Origin: Clostridia bacterium
GTDB lineage: Bacteria > Bacillota_A > Clostridia > Christensenellales > Aristaeellaceae
NCBI GenBank assembly: GCA_017938785.1
Contig: JAGBAU010000024.1
Coordinates: 1 to 18,861, forward strand
Length of the DNA: 18,861 nt
Direction: 5' to 3'
A model generated the notes under the pieces. That model saw only the letters and a program-made list of their open reading frames with translations. It made no database searches and was not told where the DNA came from. The position numbers and the translations under genes were made by a program. Positions 1 to 6,011 of this stretch are shown in pieces (the first letter of the stretch is position 1; each line of letters opens with the position of its first letter).

Positions 1-213
1 GCCGTTCAGGAAGCCCGCATCCTGGGCATCCCGATCGTTGCTATCGTTGACACCAACTGCGATCCCGACGAAATCGACTACGTCATCCCCGGCAACGACG
101 ACGCCATCCGCGCCGTTAAGCTGATCGCCGGCAAGCTGGCTGACGCCGTTCTCGAAGGCAAGCAGGGTGAGCAGACTGAAGAAGCTGCTCCCGCAGTTGA
201 AGCTGCTGAATAA
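1..213 (+). CDS. rpsB: 30S ribosomal protein S2, C-terminal part (5' truncated by window edge)
   Basis: The last 70 codons of ribosomal protein S2 are present, read in frame from base 1 to the TAA at 211-213. The segment with [19 protein letters not shown] followed by [14 protein letters not shown] is the highly conserved C-terminal half of S2, which binds the 30S head-body junction and is needed to bring in S1. The tail ([11 protein letters not shown]) is the usual acidic, alanine-rich, variable end. The start lies outside the window. The neighbour tsf is the classical partner of rpsB in nearly all bacteria, which supports the call. Confidence 0.97.
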   Translation, partial: AVQEARILGIPIVAIVDTNCDPDEIDYVIPGNDDAIRAVKLIAGKLADAVLEGKQGEQTEEAAPAVEAAE

Positions 214-224
214 TTGAATTTTCC

Positions 225-278
225 GTATGCGACAGCCGGTTTCGTCTGCCGCATACGTTCCGTAAGGGCACAGCCCTT
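225..278 (+). promoter_or_regulatory. Two tandem RNA hairpins between rpsB and tsf
   Basis: The first stem pairs 225-235 (GTATGCGACAG) with 246-256 (CTGCCGCATAC). It is 11 positions long with one A-C mismatch and a 10-base loop. The second pairs 264-269 (AAGGGC) with 273-278 (GCCCTT) around the triloop ACA. Neither is followed by a T run, so neither is a classical intrinsic terminator. They sit in the 93-base gap upstream of the tsf ribosome-binding site at 291-296. Plausible roles are attenuation, mRNA processing or stabilisation that sets the S2 to EF-Ts ratio. The role is inferred; the pairing is visible. Confidence 0.5.
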
Positions 279-306
279 CCCCACAAATTTTAGGAGGATT
301 ACAACA

Positions 307-1230
307 ATGGCTGAAATTTCCGCAAAAGTCGTAATGGACCTGCGTGGTCGTACCGGTTGTGGCATGATGGATTGCAAGAAGGCTCTGGCCGCTTGCGAAG
401 GCGACATCGAAAAGGCGATTGACTATCTCCGCGAAAAGGGCCTGGCCAAGGCTGCTAAGAAGCAGAGCCGCATCGCTGCTGAAGGCGTTGTAGGCGCTTA
501 CATCTGCGCAGAGTGCGGCACCGGTGCTCTGGTTGAAGTCAACTGCGAAACCGACTTCGTTGCCAACACCCCCGAATTCAAGGAAATGGTTAACCTGATC
601 GCCAAGACCATCTGCGTCGCCAATCCCGCTGACGTTGAAGCTCTGGCAGAAGTTAAGGTTGCCGATGAATCCGGCATGACCGTTAACGAGCTGGTTACCG
701 AAAAGACCGCCAAGATCGGTGAGAAGATCTCCGTTCGTCGCTTCGCCCGCTATGACGGCGCAAACGGCGTTGTAGATTCCTACATCCACATGGGCGGCAA
801 GGTTGGCGTTCTGGTTCTGGCCGAAGGCGAGAAGAACGACACCGTCGCTGAAGTTCTGCACGACGTTGCTCTGCAGATCGCTGCTGCTTCCCCCGTTGCT
901 CCCGAGTACGTGACCCGTGACCAGGTCAACCCCGAGCACCTGCAGCACGAAACCGAAATCCTGGCAGCCCAGGCCCGCAACGAAGGCAAGCCCGAGAAGA
1001 TCATCGAGAAGATGGTTCAGGGCCGCATCAACAAGTTCTACGAGGAAGTTTGCCTGGTAGAGCAGGTCTTCGTTAAGGACGGCGAGACCAAGGTTGGCAA
1101 GATGATCGAAACCAAGGCCCCCGGCACCAAGATCGTTGCTTTCACCCGCTACAAGATGGGCGACGGCCTCGAGAAGAAGGTTACCGACCTGGCCGCAGAA
1201 GTTGCTGAGCAGACCAAGATGAAGGCCTAA
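307..1230 (+). CDS. tsf: Translation elongation factor Ts
   Basis: EF-Ts is the guanine-nucleotide exchange factor that regenerates EF-Tu-GTP in the cytoplasm. The 307-residue product begins [21 protein letters not shown], with the N-terminal UBA-like domain and signature at residues 12-27. The core signature TDFVAN, whose Asp and Phe contact EF-Tu, is at 82-87. The length fits the family. The ATG at 307 was chosen because AGGAGG lies just upstream and the protein then starts exactly where EF-Ts proteins start. An in-frame TTG at 214 would add 31 unrelated residues and was rejected. It follows rpsB and is closed by an intrinsic terminator 12 bases after the stop. Confidence 0.97.
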   Translation: MAEISAKVVMDLRGRTGCGMMDCKKALAACEGDIEKAIDYLREKGLAKAAKKQSRIAAEGVVGAYICAECGTGALVEVNCETDFVANTPEFKEMVNLIAKTICVANPADVEALAEVKVADESGMTVNELVTEKTAKIGEKISVRRFARYDGANGVVDSYIHMGGKVGVLVLAEGEKNDTVAEVLHDVALQIAAASPVAPEYVTRDQVNPEHLQHETEILAAQARNEGKPEKIIEKMVQGRINKFYEEVCLVEQVFVKDGETKVGKMIETKAPGTKIVAFTRYKMGDGLEKKVTDLAAEVAEQTKMKA

Positions 1231-1242
1231 TTGGCACTTTTC

Positions 1243-1273
1243 AAAGGGAACGTTTTTGAACGTTCCCTTTTTT
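1243..1273 (+). terminator. Intrinsic terminator after tsf
   Basis: A perfect 12-bp stem pairs AAAGGGAACGTT (1243-1254) with AACGTTCCCTTT (1259-1270) around the loop TTTG. The T run at 1268-1273 follows. It lies 12 bases after the tsf stop and only 31 bases before the pyrH start, so pyrH must be reached largely by read-through unless a promoter lies inside tsf. Confidence 0.9.
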
Positions 1274-1304
1274 ACAGCACATCACCAACGAAGGAGAGAA
1301 AAAC

Positions 1305-2030
1305 ATGACTTACAAGCGTATCGTTCTCAAACTCAGCGGCGAAACCCTGGCCCCCGAACAGATCCCCGCCGACAAGAGCGCATCCCTCACCTTCAACGCT
1401 GAGCGCGTGGACCGTGCCGCAGCTGCCATCGCAAAGCTTCACGACCTGGGCGTACAGGTTGGCGTCGTCATGGGCGGCGGCAACATCTGGCGCGGCCGCT
1501 TCACCGATGAGATGAACCCCGTTCAGGCCGACCAGATGGGCATGCTGGCCACCATCATCAACGCCCTGGCCGTGCAGGATGCACTGATCCGCCTGGGCCG
1601 CAAGGCAACCGTGTTCACTCCCCAGGAGATGACCCGCTTCGCCGAGCACTACCGCGCAGACCGCGCCATCGAAAAGATGAACGAGGGCCACATCGTGCTG
1701 CTCGCCGGCGGCAGCGGCAATCCCTTCTTCACCACCGATACCGCCGCTTCCCTGCGCGCTGCCGAGCTGAAGGCTGACGCTGTGTTCAAGGGCACCACCG
1801 TGGACGGCGTTTACAGCGCCGACCCCCGCAAGGACCCCAATGCCTACCTGATCAGGGACATCAGCTACCAGGAAGCCATCGACAAGGGCCTGAAGGTCAT
1901 GGACGCCTCCGCCTTCCAGCTGTGCAAGGAACAGAAGATTCCTTGCATCCGCGTGTTCAACATGGACGACCTGGACAACATCATCCGCGTCGCCCAGGGC
2001 GAAGACATCGGCACCGTGGTACACGCCTAA
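1305..2030 (+). CDS. pyrH: Uridylate kinase (UMP kinase)
   Basis: PyrH is the bacterial UMP kinase (ATP + UMP to ADP + UDP), a hexameric cytoplasmic enzyme of the amino-acid-kinase fold and the entry to all UTP and CTP synthesis. The 241-residue product shows the N-terminal KLSGE loop (9-13), GGGNIWRG (57-64), DQMGM (76-80), the UMP-binding GGSGNPFFTTDTAA (135-148) and TTVDGVYSADP (164-174), all in the usual order and spacing. AAGGAGAG precedes the ATG. The tsf-pyrH order is conserved, but here frr does not follow directly; a sigma-factor module intervenes. No promoter is evident in the 31 bases between the tsf terminator and the start. Confidence 0.97.
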   Translation: MTYKRIVLKLSGETLAPEQIPADKSASLTFNAERVDRAAAAIAKLHDLGVQVGVVMGGGNIWRGRFTDEMNPVQADQMGMLATIINALAVQDALIRLGRKATVFTPQEMTRFAEHYRADRAIEKMNEGHIVLLAGGSGNPFFTTDTAASLRAAELKADAVFKGTTVDGVYSADPRKDPNAYLIRDISYQEAIDKGLKVMDASAFQLCKEQKIPCIRVFNMDDLDNIIRVAQGEDIGTVVHA

Positions 2031-2034
2031 CCAA

Positions 2035-2070
2035 AGAACCTCTTTCTTTTAGAAAAAAGAAAGAGGTTCT
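2035..2070. repeat. Perfect 16-bp inverted repeat downstream of pyrH
   Basis: AGAACCTCTTTCTTTT (2035-2050) and AAAAGAAAGAGGTTCT (2055-2070) are exact reverse complements around the 4-base spacer AGAA, five bases after the pyrH stop. No T run follows on the plus strand. A 6-bp stem, TCTGGA/TCCAGA (2070-2075 with 2079-2084), directly abuts it. It could protect the pyrH 3' end, act as a weak terminator for either converging transcript, or be a dispersed palindromic element. Confidence 0.75.
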
Positions 2071-2100
2071 CTGGACTCTCCAGAAAGAAAACCTGGTAAC

Positions 2101-2131
2101 GCCCCGCGCATATGCGCGGGGCTTGGTTTTT
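2101..2131 (+). terminator. Intrinsic terminator of the pyrH transcript
   Basis: A fully self-complementary 22-base block (2101-2122, GCCCCGCGCA then TATGCGCGGGGC) forms a GC-rich hairpin followed by TTGGTTTTT (2123-2131). It lies between the converging pyrH and anti-sigma genes and may also help stop the minus-strand transcript, whose stop codon is at 2130-2132. On that side the T-rich tract comes only after about eight bases, so it is probably weaker. Confidence 0.75.
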
Positions 2132-3482
2132 AATTGGAAAGATCGTCGGTTTCGGCGGGATCGGGCTGCTGGGTGGGCGCCGGGAGGCTGGGATTGTAGC
2201 TGGGATTGAGCTTGATGGCGCGGGTCATATCATAGTTTACGAATTCTCCGCTCTCCTCGTCAAAGATGGCGGGAGCAAGATAGATTTCCTCCAGATTTTC
2301 GAGCGGATAAATGCCCTCGCTGAAGCCATCCACGCGGTAAACCTTTTCGCCGCCGCTCAGCACAACGCTTTCGCCGCCGCCCATGCTCCAGTTGGTCTCC
2401 GTGCCGAACTCGCTGCCGTCTGCGTTGCACAGGCTGTAGTACTGGCCGTAAGGCTCGTCCGGGGTCCATTCATCCGCGATGCCATCCGGCTTGCGGATTA
2501 CGGCTGCAAAGCGGGTTTCAAAGTGCGAGATGTACAATTCGGTGAGCTCGAGGGAATAATCGCCCATATCGAAAGTGCGCTGTTCGGCGTCATTGTAGAC
2601 GGGCGCTGCTCCCTCGGATTCCTGCACGTCGATGGAGATTTCCTGCATGCCAACCATTTTTGCAATGCCCGTTTCTTCCAGCTTCTGCGGCGTTACCCTG
2701 CTGTTTTCATCCGCATCGATAAGCGCCCGCACCTCCGGATACTGGAACAGATAGACCACCGGAACGGGATCGCCTTCCACAGTGGTATCGAAGTAATAGA
2801 GCACGTTTGCACTCTTCATCAGCTGGTTTGCATTGCCCTGTGCATCCGGTTCCGTAAGCAATGCATGGTAGCTTTCGCTGTCCAGCTTTTCAAGGGGCCG
2901 GTCCGTCTTCATGAAAACGCACTTGCAGTCGAACTTGCCGCTCGTTTGCGCATCTTCCACCCGCAGCTTCATGATCTGGGAGACGCTGCTGCCGTACTCC
3001 CCGCCCAATGCGTACAGGCAGGTGAAGAATTCCGCATCCAGGCCGTTGTGGCAGACGTCTCTTCCATGTTCGATGCCGCTTCCGCTCATCCGCACTTCAT
3101 AAGGGCTGAACAGGTATACGTTTCCATCCTCCGGCACGCTCGCCGTATAGGAAACATACATATCCTCTCCCTGCCACAGGATTTCATCGATGGTGAAGCT
3201 GAAATCATCGTTGCCATCAGCAACGTGCACATCCTGCACCATGGCGGCAAATTCATCGCCGCCGGAAGCGGTCATCTTGCTTCTGAGCGCATCGCCCTGC
3301 ACCACGGCCACTGCCGTGGCGGCAAAGATGAAGATTATCGCAGCAATGGCCAGCGCGATCACACGCCTGCTGTATACTTTCACATTTTTCATATCATTTT
3401 CCTCCAGACCCGTCAGGGTTTCTTCCACCCGGAGATGGAAGCCTGCCGGGGTTTCCGGGAAAAAATTGATCATCGGCCTCAT
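2130..3482 (-). CDS. Membrane-anchored partner of the ECF sigma factor (putative anti-sigma factor, DUF4179-like)
   Basis: The 450-residue protein has a short cytoplasmic N-terminus (about 1-40) containing FHLRVEETLTGL, one hydrophobic membrane segment at about 41-61, and a large extracytoplasmic region rich in beta-type sequence that ends in a Pro/Gln/Asp tail. The start is at the ATG at 3482, because ATGA (3482-3479) overlaps the stop of the sigma-factor gene and AGGAGG lies 7 bases upstream. This is the classical coupling of a sigma factor with its anti-sigma factor. The architecture matches the DUF4179-type proteins often paired with ECF sigma factors in Bacillota. The family name is from memory and the anti-sigma role is inferred from context. 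A second strong ribosome-binding site precedes Met31 (ATG at 3392), so a shorter form without the cytoplasmic segment is possible. Confidence 0.72.
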   Translation of the reverse strand: MRPMINFFPETPAGFHLRVEETLTGLEENDMKNVKVYSRRVIALAIAAIIFIFAATAVAVVQGDALRSKMTASGGDEFAAMVQDVHVADGNDDFSFTIDEILWQGEDMYVSYTASVPEDGNVYLFSPYEVRMSGSGIEHGRDVCHNGLDAEFFTCLYALGGEYGSSVSQIMKLRVEDAQTSGKFDCKCVFMKTDRPLEKLDSESYHALLTEPDAQGNANQLMKSANVLYYFDTTVEGDPVPVVYLFQYPEVRALIDADENSRVTPQKLEETGIAKMVGMQEISIDVQESEGAAPVYNDAEQRTFDMGDYSLELTELYISHFETRFAAVIRKPDGIADEWTPDEPYGQYYSLCNADGSEFGTETNWSMGGGESVVLSGGEKVYRVDGFSEGIYPLENLEEIYLAPAIFDEESGEFVNYDMTRAIKLNPSYNPSLPAPTQQPDPAETDDLSN

Positions 3483-3946
3483 GCATGTGCCTCCTCTCCG
3501 AGTTCGCGTTTGAGTGTCTTGCGGCCCTGGGCCAGGCGCCATTTTACCGTGCTTTCCGGTATGCCCAGCATGCCCGCAATTTCCCGGGTTTTATAGCCTT
3601 CGATATAGTGGAGTTCCAAGGTGACGCGCTGCTTCTTCGGCAGGATCATCAGCGTTTCAAACAGCCTGTGTTCCTCCGTGGACGCAACGTTCATATTCTC
3701 CGGCAGCTCCGTTTCCAGCCAGGGTTTCCTGCGCCAGATGGTCTTGCACTCGTTGATCAGGATGCGCACCAGCCAGGTTTCGAAATATTTCTCCTCCCTC
3801 AGCGTATCCAGCCGCGCCCAGGCCTTGAGCAGGGCCTCCTGCACCGCGTCCTCGCAGTCCGCATTTATGGACAGCATGGTGCGCGAAACGCGGTAGAGCC
3901 GGCGCTCCAGCAAGCGCACCCGCTGCGCGAATTCTGCCTTGGTCAT
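3479..3946 (-). CDS. RNA polymerase ECF-type sigma factor (sigma-70 family)
   Basis: The 155-residue protein has only the two domains of extracytoplasmic-function sigma factors. Sigma region 2 is at about 29-72 (DCEDAVQEALLKAWARL through FETWLVRILINECKTIWRR). Region 4 is at about 96-148, with the helix-turn-helix TREIAGMLGIPESTVKWRL. It directs RNA polymerase to a small regulon, probably in response to an envelope or extracellular signal sensed through the downstream membrane protein. The ATG at 3946 was chosen because AAGGAG lies 8 bases upstream and it gives the usual ECF length. A longer frame starting at 3988 would run through the promoter described at 3976-4002. The stop overlaps the next gene by ATGA. 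Confidence 0.93.
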   Translation of the reverse strand: MTKAEFAQRVRLLERRLYRVSRTMLSINADCEDAVQEALLKAWARLDTLREEKYFETWLVRILINECKTIWRRKPWLETELPENMNVASTEEHRLFETLMILPKKQRVTLELHYIEGYKTREIAGMLGIPESTVKWRLAQGRKTLKRELGEEAHA

Positions 3947-3975
3947 TTCATCACTCCTTTGTACCGGTACACCTG

Positions 3976-4002
3976 TTAGACGCGGCAAATGCAGATTTGG
4001 TT
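3976..4002 (-). promoter_or_regulatory. Probable ECF-type promoter of the sigma-factor gene
   Basis: Read on the minus strand, AACC (4002-3999) is followed by exactly 16 bases and then CGTCTAA (3982-3976). An AAC-type -35 with a CGTC-type -10 at 16-base spacing is the hallmark of promoters used by ECF sigma factors. It leaves a short leader of about 25 bases before the ATG at 3946, with the ribosome-binding site inside it. Autoregulation is the natural reading but is inferred. A perfect 10-base palindrome, GTACCGGTAC (3961-3970), lies between promoter and start and could be an operator. Confidence 0.6.
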
Positions 4003-4024
4003 GGTTATTTCTTCTTTTTTCGCA

Positions 4025-4063
4025 TTGTTTTTCATACTGGGTTTATGATAAAATTGTATCATA
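4025..4063 (+). promoter_or_regulatory. Candidate sigma-A promoter with overlapping inverted repeat
   Basis: TTGTTT (4025-4030) and TAAAAT (4049-4054), 18 bases apart, lie about 25 bases before the start of the small membrane protein gene. A perfect 7-bp inverted repeat, TATGATA (4044-4050) and TATCATA (4057-4063), covers the -10 and the likely start site and could be a repressor operator. The minus strand also carries an extended -10-like TGATACAAT here (4061-4053), which might serve the sigma-factor gene in the other direction. Confidence 0.4.
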
Positions 4064-4078
4064 CCGGAGGTGCAAGGC

Positions 4079-4402
4079 ATGAAGAAGAGAAGAAGTGTGT
4101 TTCCACTGATGATGCATGGCGTGGTGAGCCTGCTTCTGCCCATCCCCTGCTATCTGATTCTGTTTGTGGTCAACGCCTTCCTGGCGCTGCTGGTACCCGG
4201 CTCCATGGAGTCCGGGTTCGGAAAGCTTGTGGGCGTCTTCTTCATGGCGATCGCGCCTATATTCAGCCTTGTGGGCATCTGGCGGGGCGTCCAGCGCCTG
4301 CGCCGCAGAAAGCGCAGCAAGCGCGCCATCGCCTGCCTGGCGATGTGCGGTCTGGCCCTTATAGAGTTCGCCGCGGTGCTGGTATTCACCCTGCGCTATT
4401 GA
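4079..4402 (+). CDS. Small hydrophobic membrane protein of unknown function
   Basis: This 107-residue protein is not recognised. Three hydrophobic stretches at about 10-38, 46-66 and 83-104 suggest three membrane helices, separated by a very basic loop (RLRRRKRSKR, about 72-81) that should be cytoplasmic. The ATG at 4079 has GGAGG 8 bases upstream. An in-frame GTG at 4070 overlaps that site and is less likely. It is transcribed divergently from the sigma-factor gene across about 130 bases holding promoter-like sites for both, so a functional link is possible but unproven. It ends just before the frr promoter. Confidence 0.7.
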   Translation: MKKRRSVFPLMMHGVVSLLLPIPCYLILFVVNAFLALLVPGSMESGFGKLVGVFFMAIAPIFSLVGIWRGVQRLRRRKRSKRAIACLAMCGLALIEFAAVLVFTLRY

Positions 4403-4423
4403 CGTCCCATGTAAATTTTCCTC

Positions 4424-4452
4424 TTGCCATTTTTCCCTAAAACATGTACAAT
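4424..4452 (+). promoter_or_regulatory. Sigma-A-type promoter for the frr-polC operon
   Basis: TTGCCA (4424-4429) and TACAAT (4447-4452) are spaced by exactly 17 bases, close to the TTGACA-17-TATAAT consensus. The expected start site near 4459 gives a leader of about 45 bases to frr. This promoter makes frr-uppS-cdsA and the following genes independent of pyrH, from which they are separated here by the sigma-factor module. Confidence 0.8.
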
Positions 4453-4503
4453 AGAGGGTAGAAAACAAGCGTTCTATGCGCATTCAATTTTGGAGGTACC
4501 ACC

Positions 4504-5061
4504 ATGTATAAGGAGATCATCAAGACCACCGGCGAAAAGATGGAAAAGACCATCGCCGTCATTCAGAAGGATCTGGCCACACTGCGCGCCGGCCGCGCCA
4601 ATCCCCAGATTCTGGATAAGATCACTGTAGATTACTATGGCTCCCCCACCGCCCTGAACCAGGTGGGCAACATCTCCTCTCCCGAACCGCGCCTGCTGGT
4701 GATCGCTCCCTGGGAGCCCAGCATGATCACCCCCATCGAGAAGGCCATTCAGAAGAGCGACATCGGCATCAACCCCTCCAACGACGGCAAGGTTATCCGC
4801 CTGCTGGTTCCGGAGCTGACCGCCGAGCGCCGCAAGGACCTGTGCAAGCAGGTGAAAAAGCGCATCGAAGAGGGCAAGGTTGCCATCCGTTCCATCCGCC
4901 GCGATGCAATGGAAGGCGTGAAGAAGCTGAAGAAGGATTCTCAGATCACTGAGGACGATCAGAAGCTCGCCGAGAAGGAGCTGCAGAAGCTGACCGACGC
5001 CAAGATCGAGCTGATCGAAAAGGTTGGCGCAGCCAAGGAAAAGGAAATCATGGAGGTCTGA
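4504..5061 (+). CDS. frr: Ribosome recycling factor
   Basis: RRF acts with EF-G to split the 70S ribosome after termination. The 185-residue length is exactly typical. The product begins with the long helix MYKEIIKTTGEKMEK, carries the hallmark LRAGRANPQILD (27-38) and the domain II stretch ISSPEPRLLVIAPWEPSM, and ends with the charged three-helix-bundle region (ERRKDLCKQVKKRIEEGKVAIRSIRRD). GGAGG lies 7 bases before the ATG. It is the first gene of the operon. Confidence 0.98.
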   Translation: MYKEIIKTTGEKMEKTIAVIQKDLATLRAGRANPQILDKITVDYYGSPTALNQVGNISSPEPRLLVIAPWEPSMITPIEKAIQKSDIGINPSNDGKVIRLLVPELTAERRKDLCKQVKKRIEEGKVAIRSIRRDAMEGVKKLKKDSQITEDDQKLAEKELQKLTDAKIELIEKVGAAKEKEIMEV

Positions 5062-5118
5062 TCGCCCCGCGATCGACATAAGGTTTCCCGCCCTGGAATC
5101 CATTTGAGCCGTATAGCC

Positions 5119-5146
5119 TGTGGGCAGCTTGTTTGGGCTGCCCACA
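5119..5146 (+). promoter_or_regulatory. Intercistronic hairpin between frr and uppS
   Basis: A perfect 10-bp stem pairs TGTGGGCAGC (5119-5128) with GCTGCCCACA (5137-5146) around an 8-base loop. It lies in the 113-base gap between frr and uppS, the largest gap inside the operon. The following TCGTTTAT is only weakly T-rich, so it is at most a partial terminator. Attenuation or mRNA processing that sets Frr above the downstream enzymes is plausible. Confidence 0.5.
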
Positions 5147-5174
5147 TCGTTTATATCCGTAAAGGAGTTCAAAG

Positions 5175-6011
5175 ATGTTTACTGAAAAGCTCTCAGCCCT
5201 CCTGCGTAAAATCACGCGCCAGCAGCCCAGGTATATCACCGTCACGCCCGTGACCTCCGCACCGGAATTGCAGCTGCCGCCGGATCATATGCCCGCCCAC
5301 GTAGCCATCATCATGGATGGCAACGGCCGCTGGGCGCAGAACCGGGGCCTCCCCCGCTCCGCCGGTCATGCCGCAGGCACCGAGGCCCTGCGCGACATCA
5401 TCCGCGCCAGTGACGAATGGGGAATCAAGGCCCTGAGCATCTATGCCTTCTCCACGGAGAACTGGGCCCGCTCCAAGGAGGAAGTGGGCGCGCTGATGAG
5501 CCTGCTTCTGAAGTATTTCGCTTCCGAAATCGACGAGCTGGACGAAAAGAACGTATGCATCCGCATCCTGGGCGATATCGACGGGCTGCCGGATGCACAG
5601 CGTGAAGCCGTTCAGAACGCCATGGAGCGCACCAAAAATAATGAAGGCCTGAAGCTCAATATCGCCCTCAACTACGGCGGACAGGCGGAGATCCTGCGCG
5701 CCGCACAGTCCCTGGCCCAGAAGGTGGCTGCGGGTGAATTTGCCGTGGGCGAAATCACCAAGGAGATGTTTGAGGATGAGCTCTATACCCACGACCTGCC
5801 GCCGGTGGACCTGCTGATCCGCACCAGCGGCGAAAAGCGCACCTCTAACTTCCTGCCCTGGCAGACCGCCTATGCGGAAATGGTGTTTGACAACACCCTC
5901 TGGCCGGACTATGACCGCGCCTGCTATCTGAAAAACCTGCGTGAATACGCATCCCGCGACCGTCGTTTCGGCGGCGTGAAGACCCCGACCCAAACGGAGG
6001 TAGAAAATTGA
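5175..6011 (+). CDS. uppS: Isoprenyl transferase (undecaprenyl diphosphate synthase)
   Basis: This cis-prenyltransferase extends farnesyl diphosphate with isopentenyl diphosphate to make the C55 lipid carrier for peptidoglycan and wall polymers. The 278-residue product shows the signature HVAIIMDGNGRWAQNRGLPR (42-61), in which Asp48 is the catalytic/Mg-binding residue, then SIYAFSTENWARS (88-100) and the C-terminal RTSGEKRTSNFLPWQ (216-230). The first 38 residues are a variable extension of the kind seen in Gram-positive homologues. AAAGGAG lies 7 bases before the ATG. The stop overlaps the cdsA start. It uses precursors made by Dxr and IspG encoded downstream. Confidence 0.96.
   Translation: MFTEKLSALLRKITRQQPRYITVTPVTSAPELQLPPDHMPAHVAIIMDGNGRWAQNRGLPRSAGHAAGTEALRDIIRASDEWGIKALSIYAFSTENWARSKEEVGALMSLLLKYFASEIDELDEKNVCIRILGDIDGLPDAQREAVQNAMERTKNNEGLKLNIALNYGGQAEILRAAQSLAQKVAAGEFAVGEITKEMFEDELYTHDLPPVDLLIRTSGEKRTSNFLPWQTAYAEMVFDNTLWPDYDRACYLKNLREYASRDRRFGGVKTPTQTEVEN

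Noticed and set aside
214..306. TTG-initiated 31-residue extension of EF-Ts
   Set aside because: The ATG at 307 has a perfect ribosome-binding site and matches the conserved EF-Ts N-terminus. The extension lies over the two intergenic hairpins.
2112..3596. Plus-strand open frame of about 494 codons across the sigma/anti-sigma region
   Set aside because: The minus-strand frames have good ribosome-binding sites, an ATGA overlap and a recognisable sigma-factor domain. The plus frame has none of these and runs through the terminator.
3947..3988. Longer sigma-factor start at 3988
   Set aside because: It would place coding sequence over the ECF-type promoter. The ATG at 3946 has a strong ribosome-binding site and gives the normal family length.
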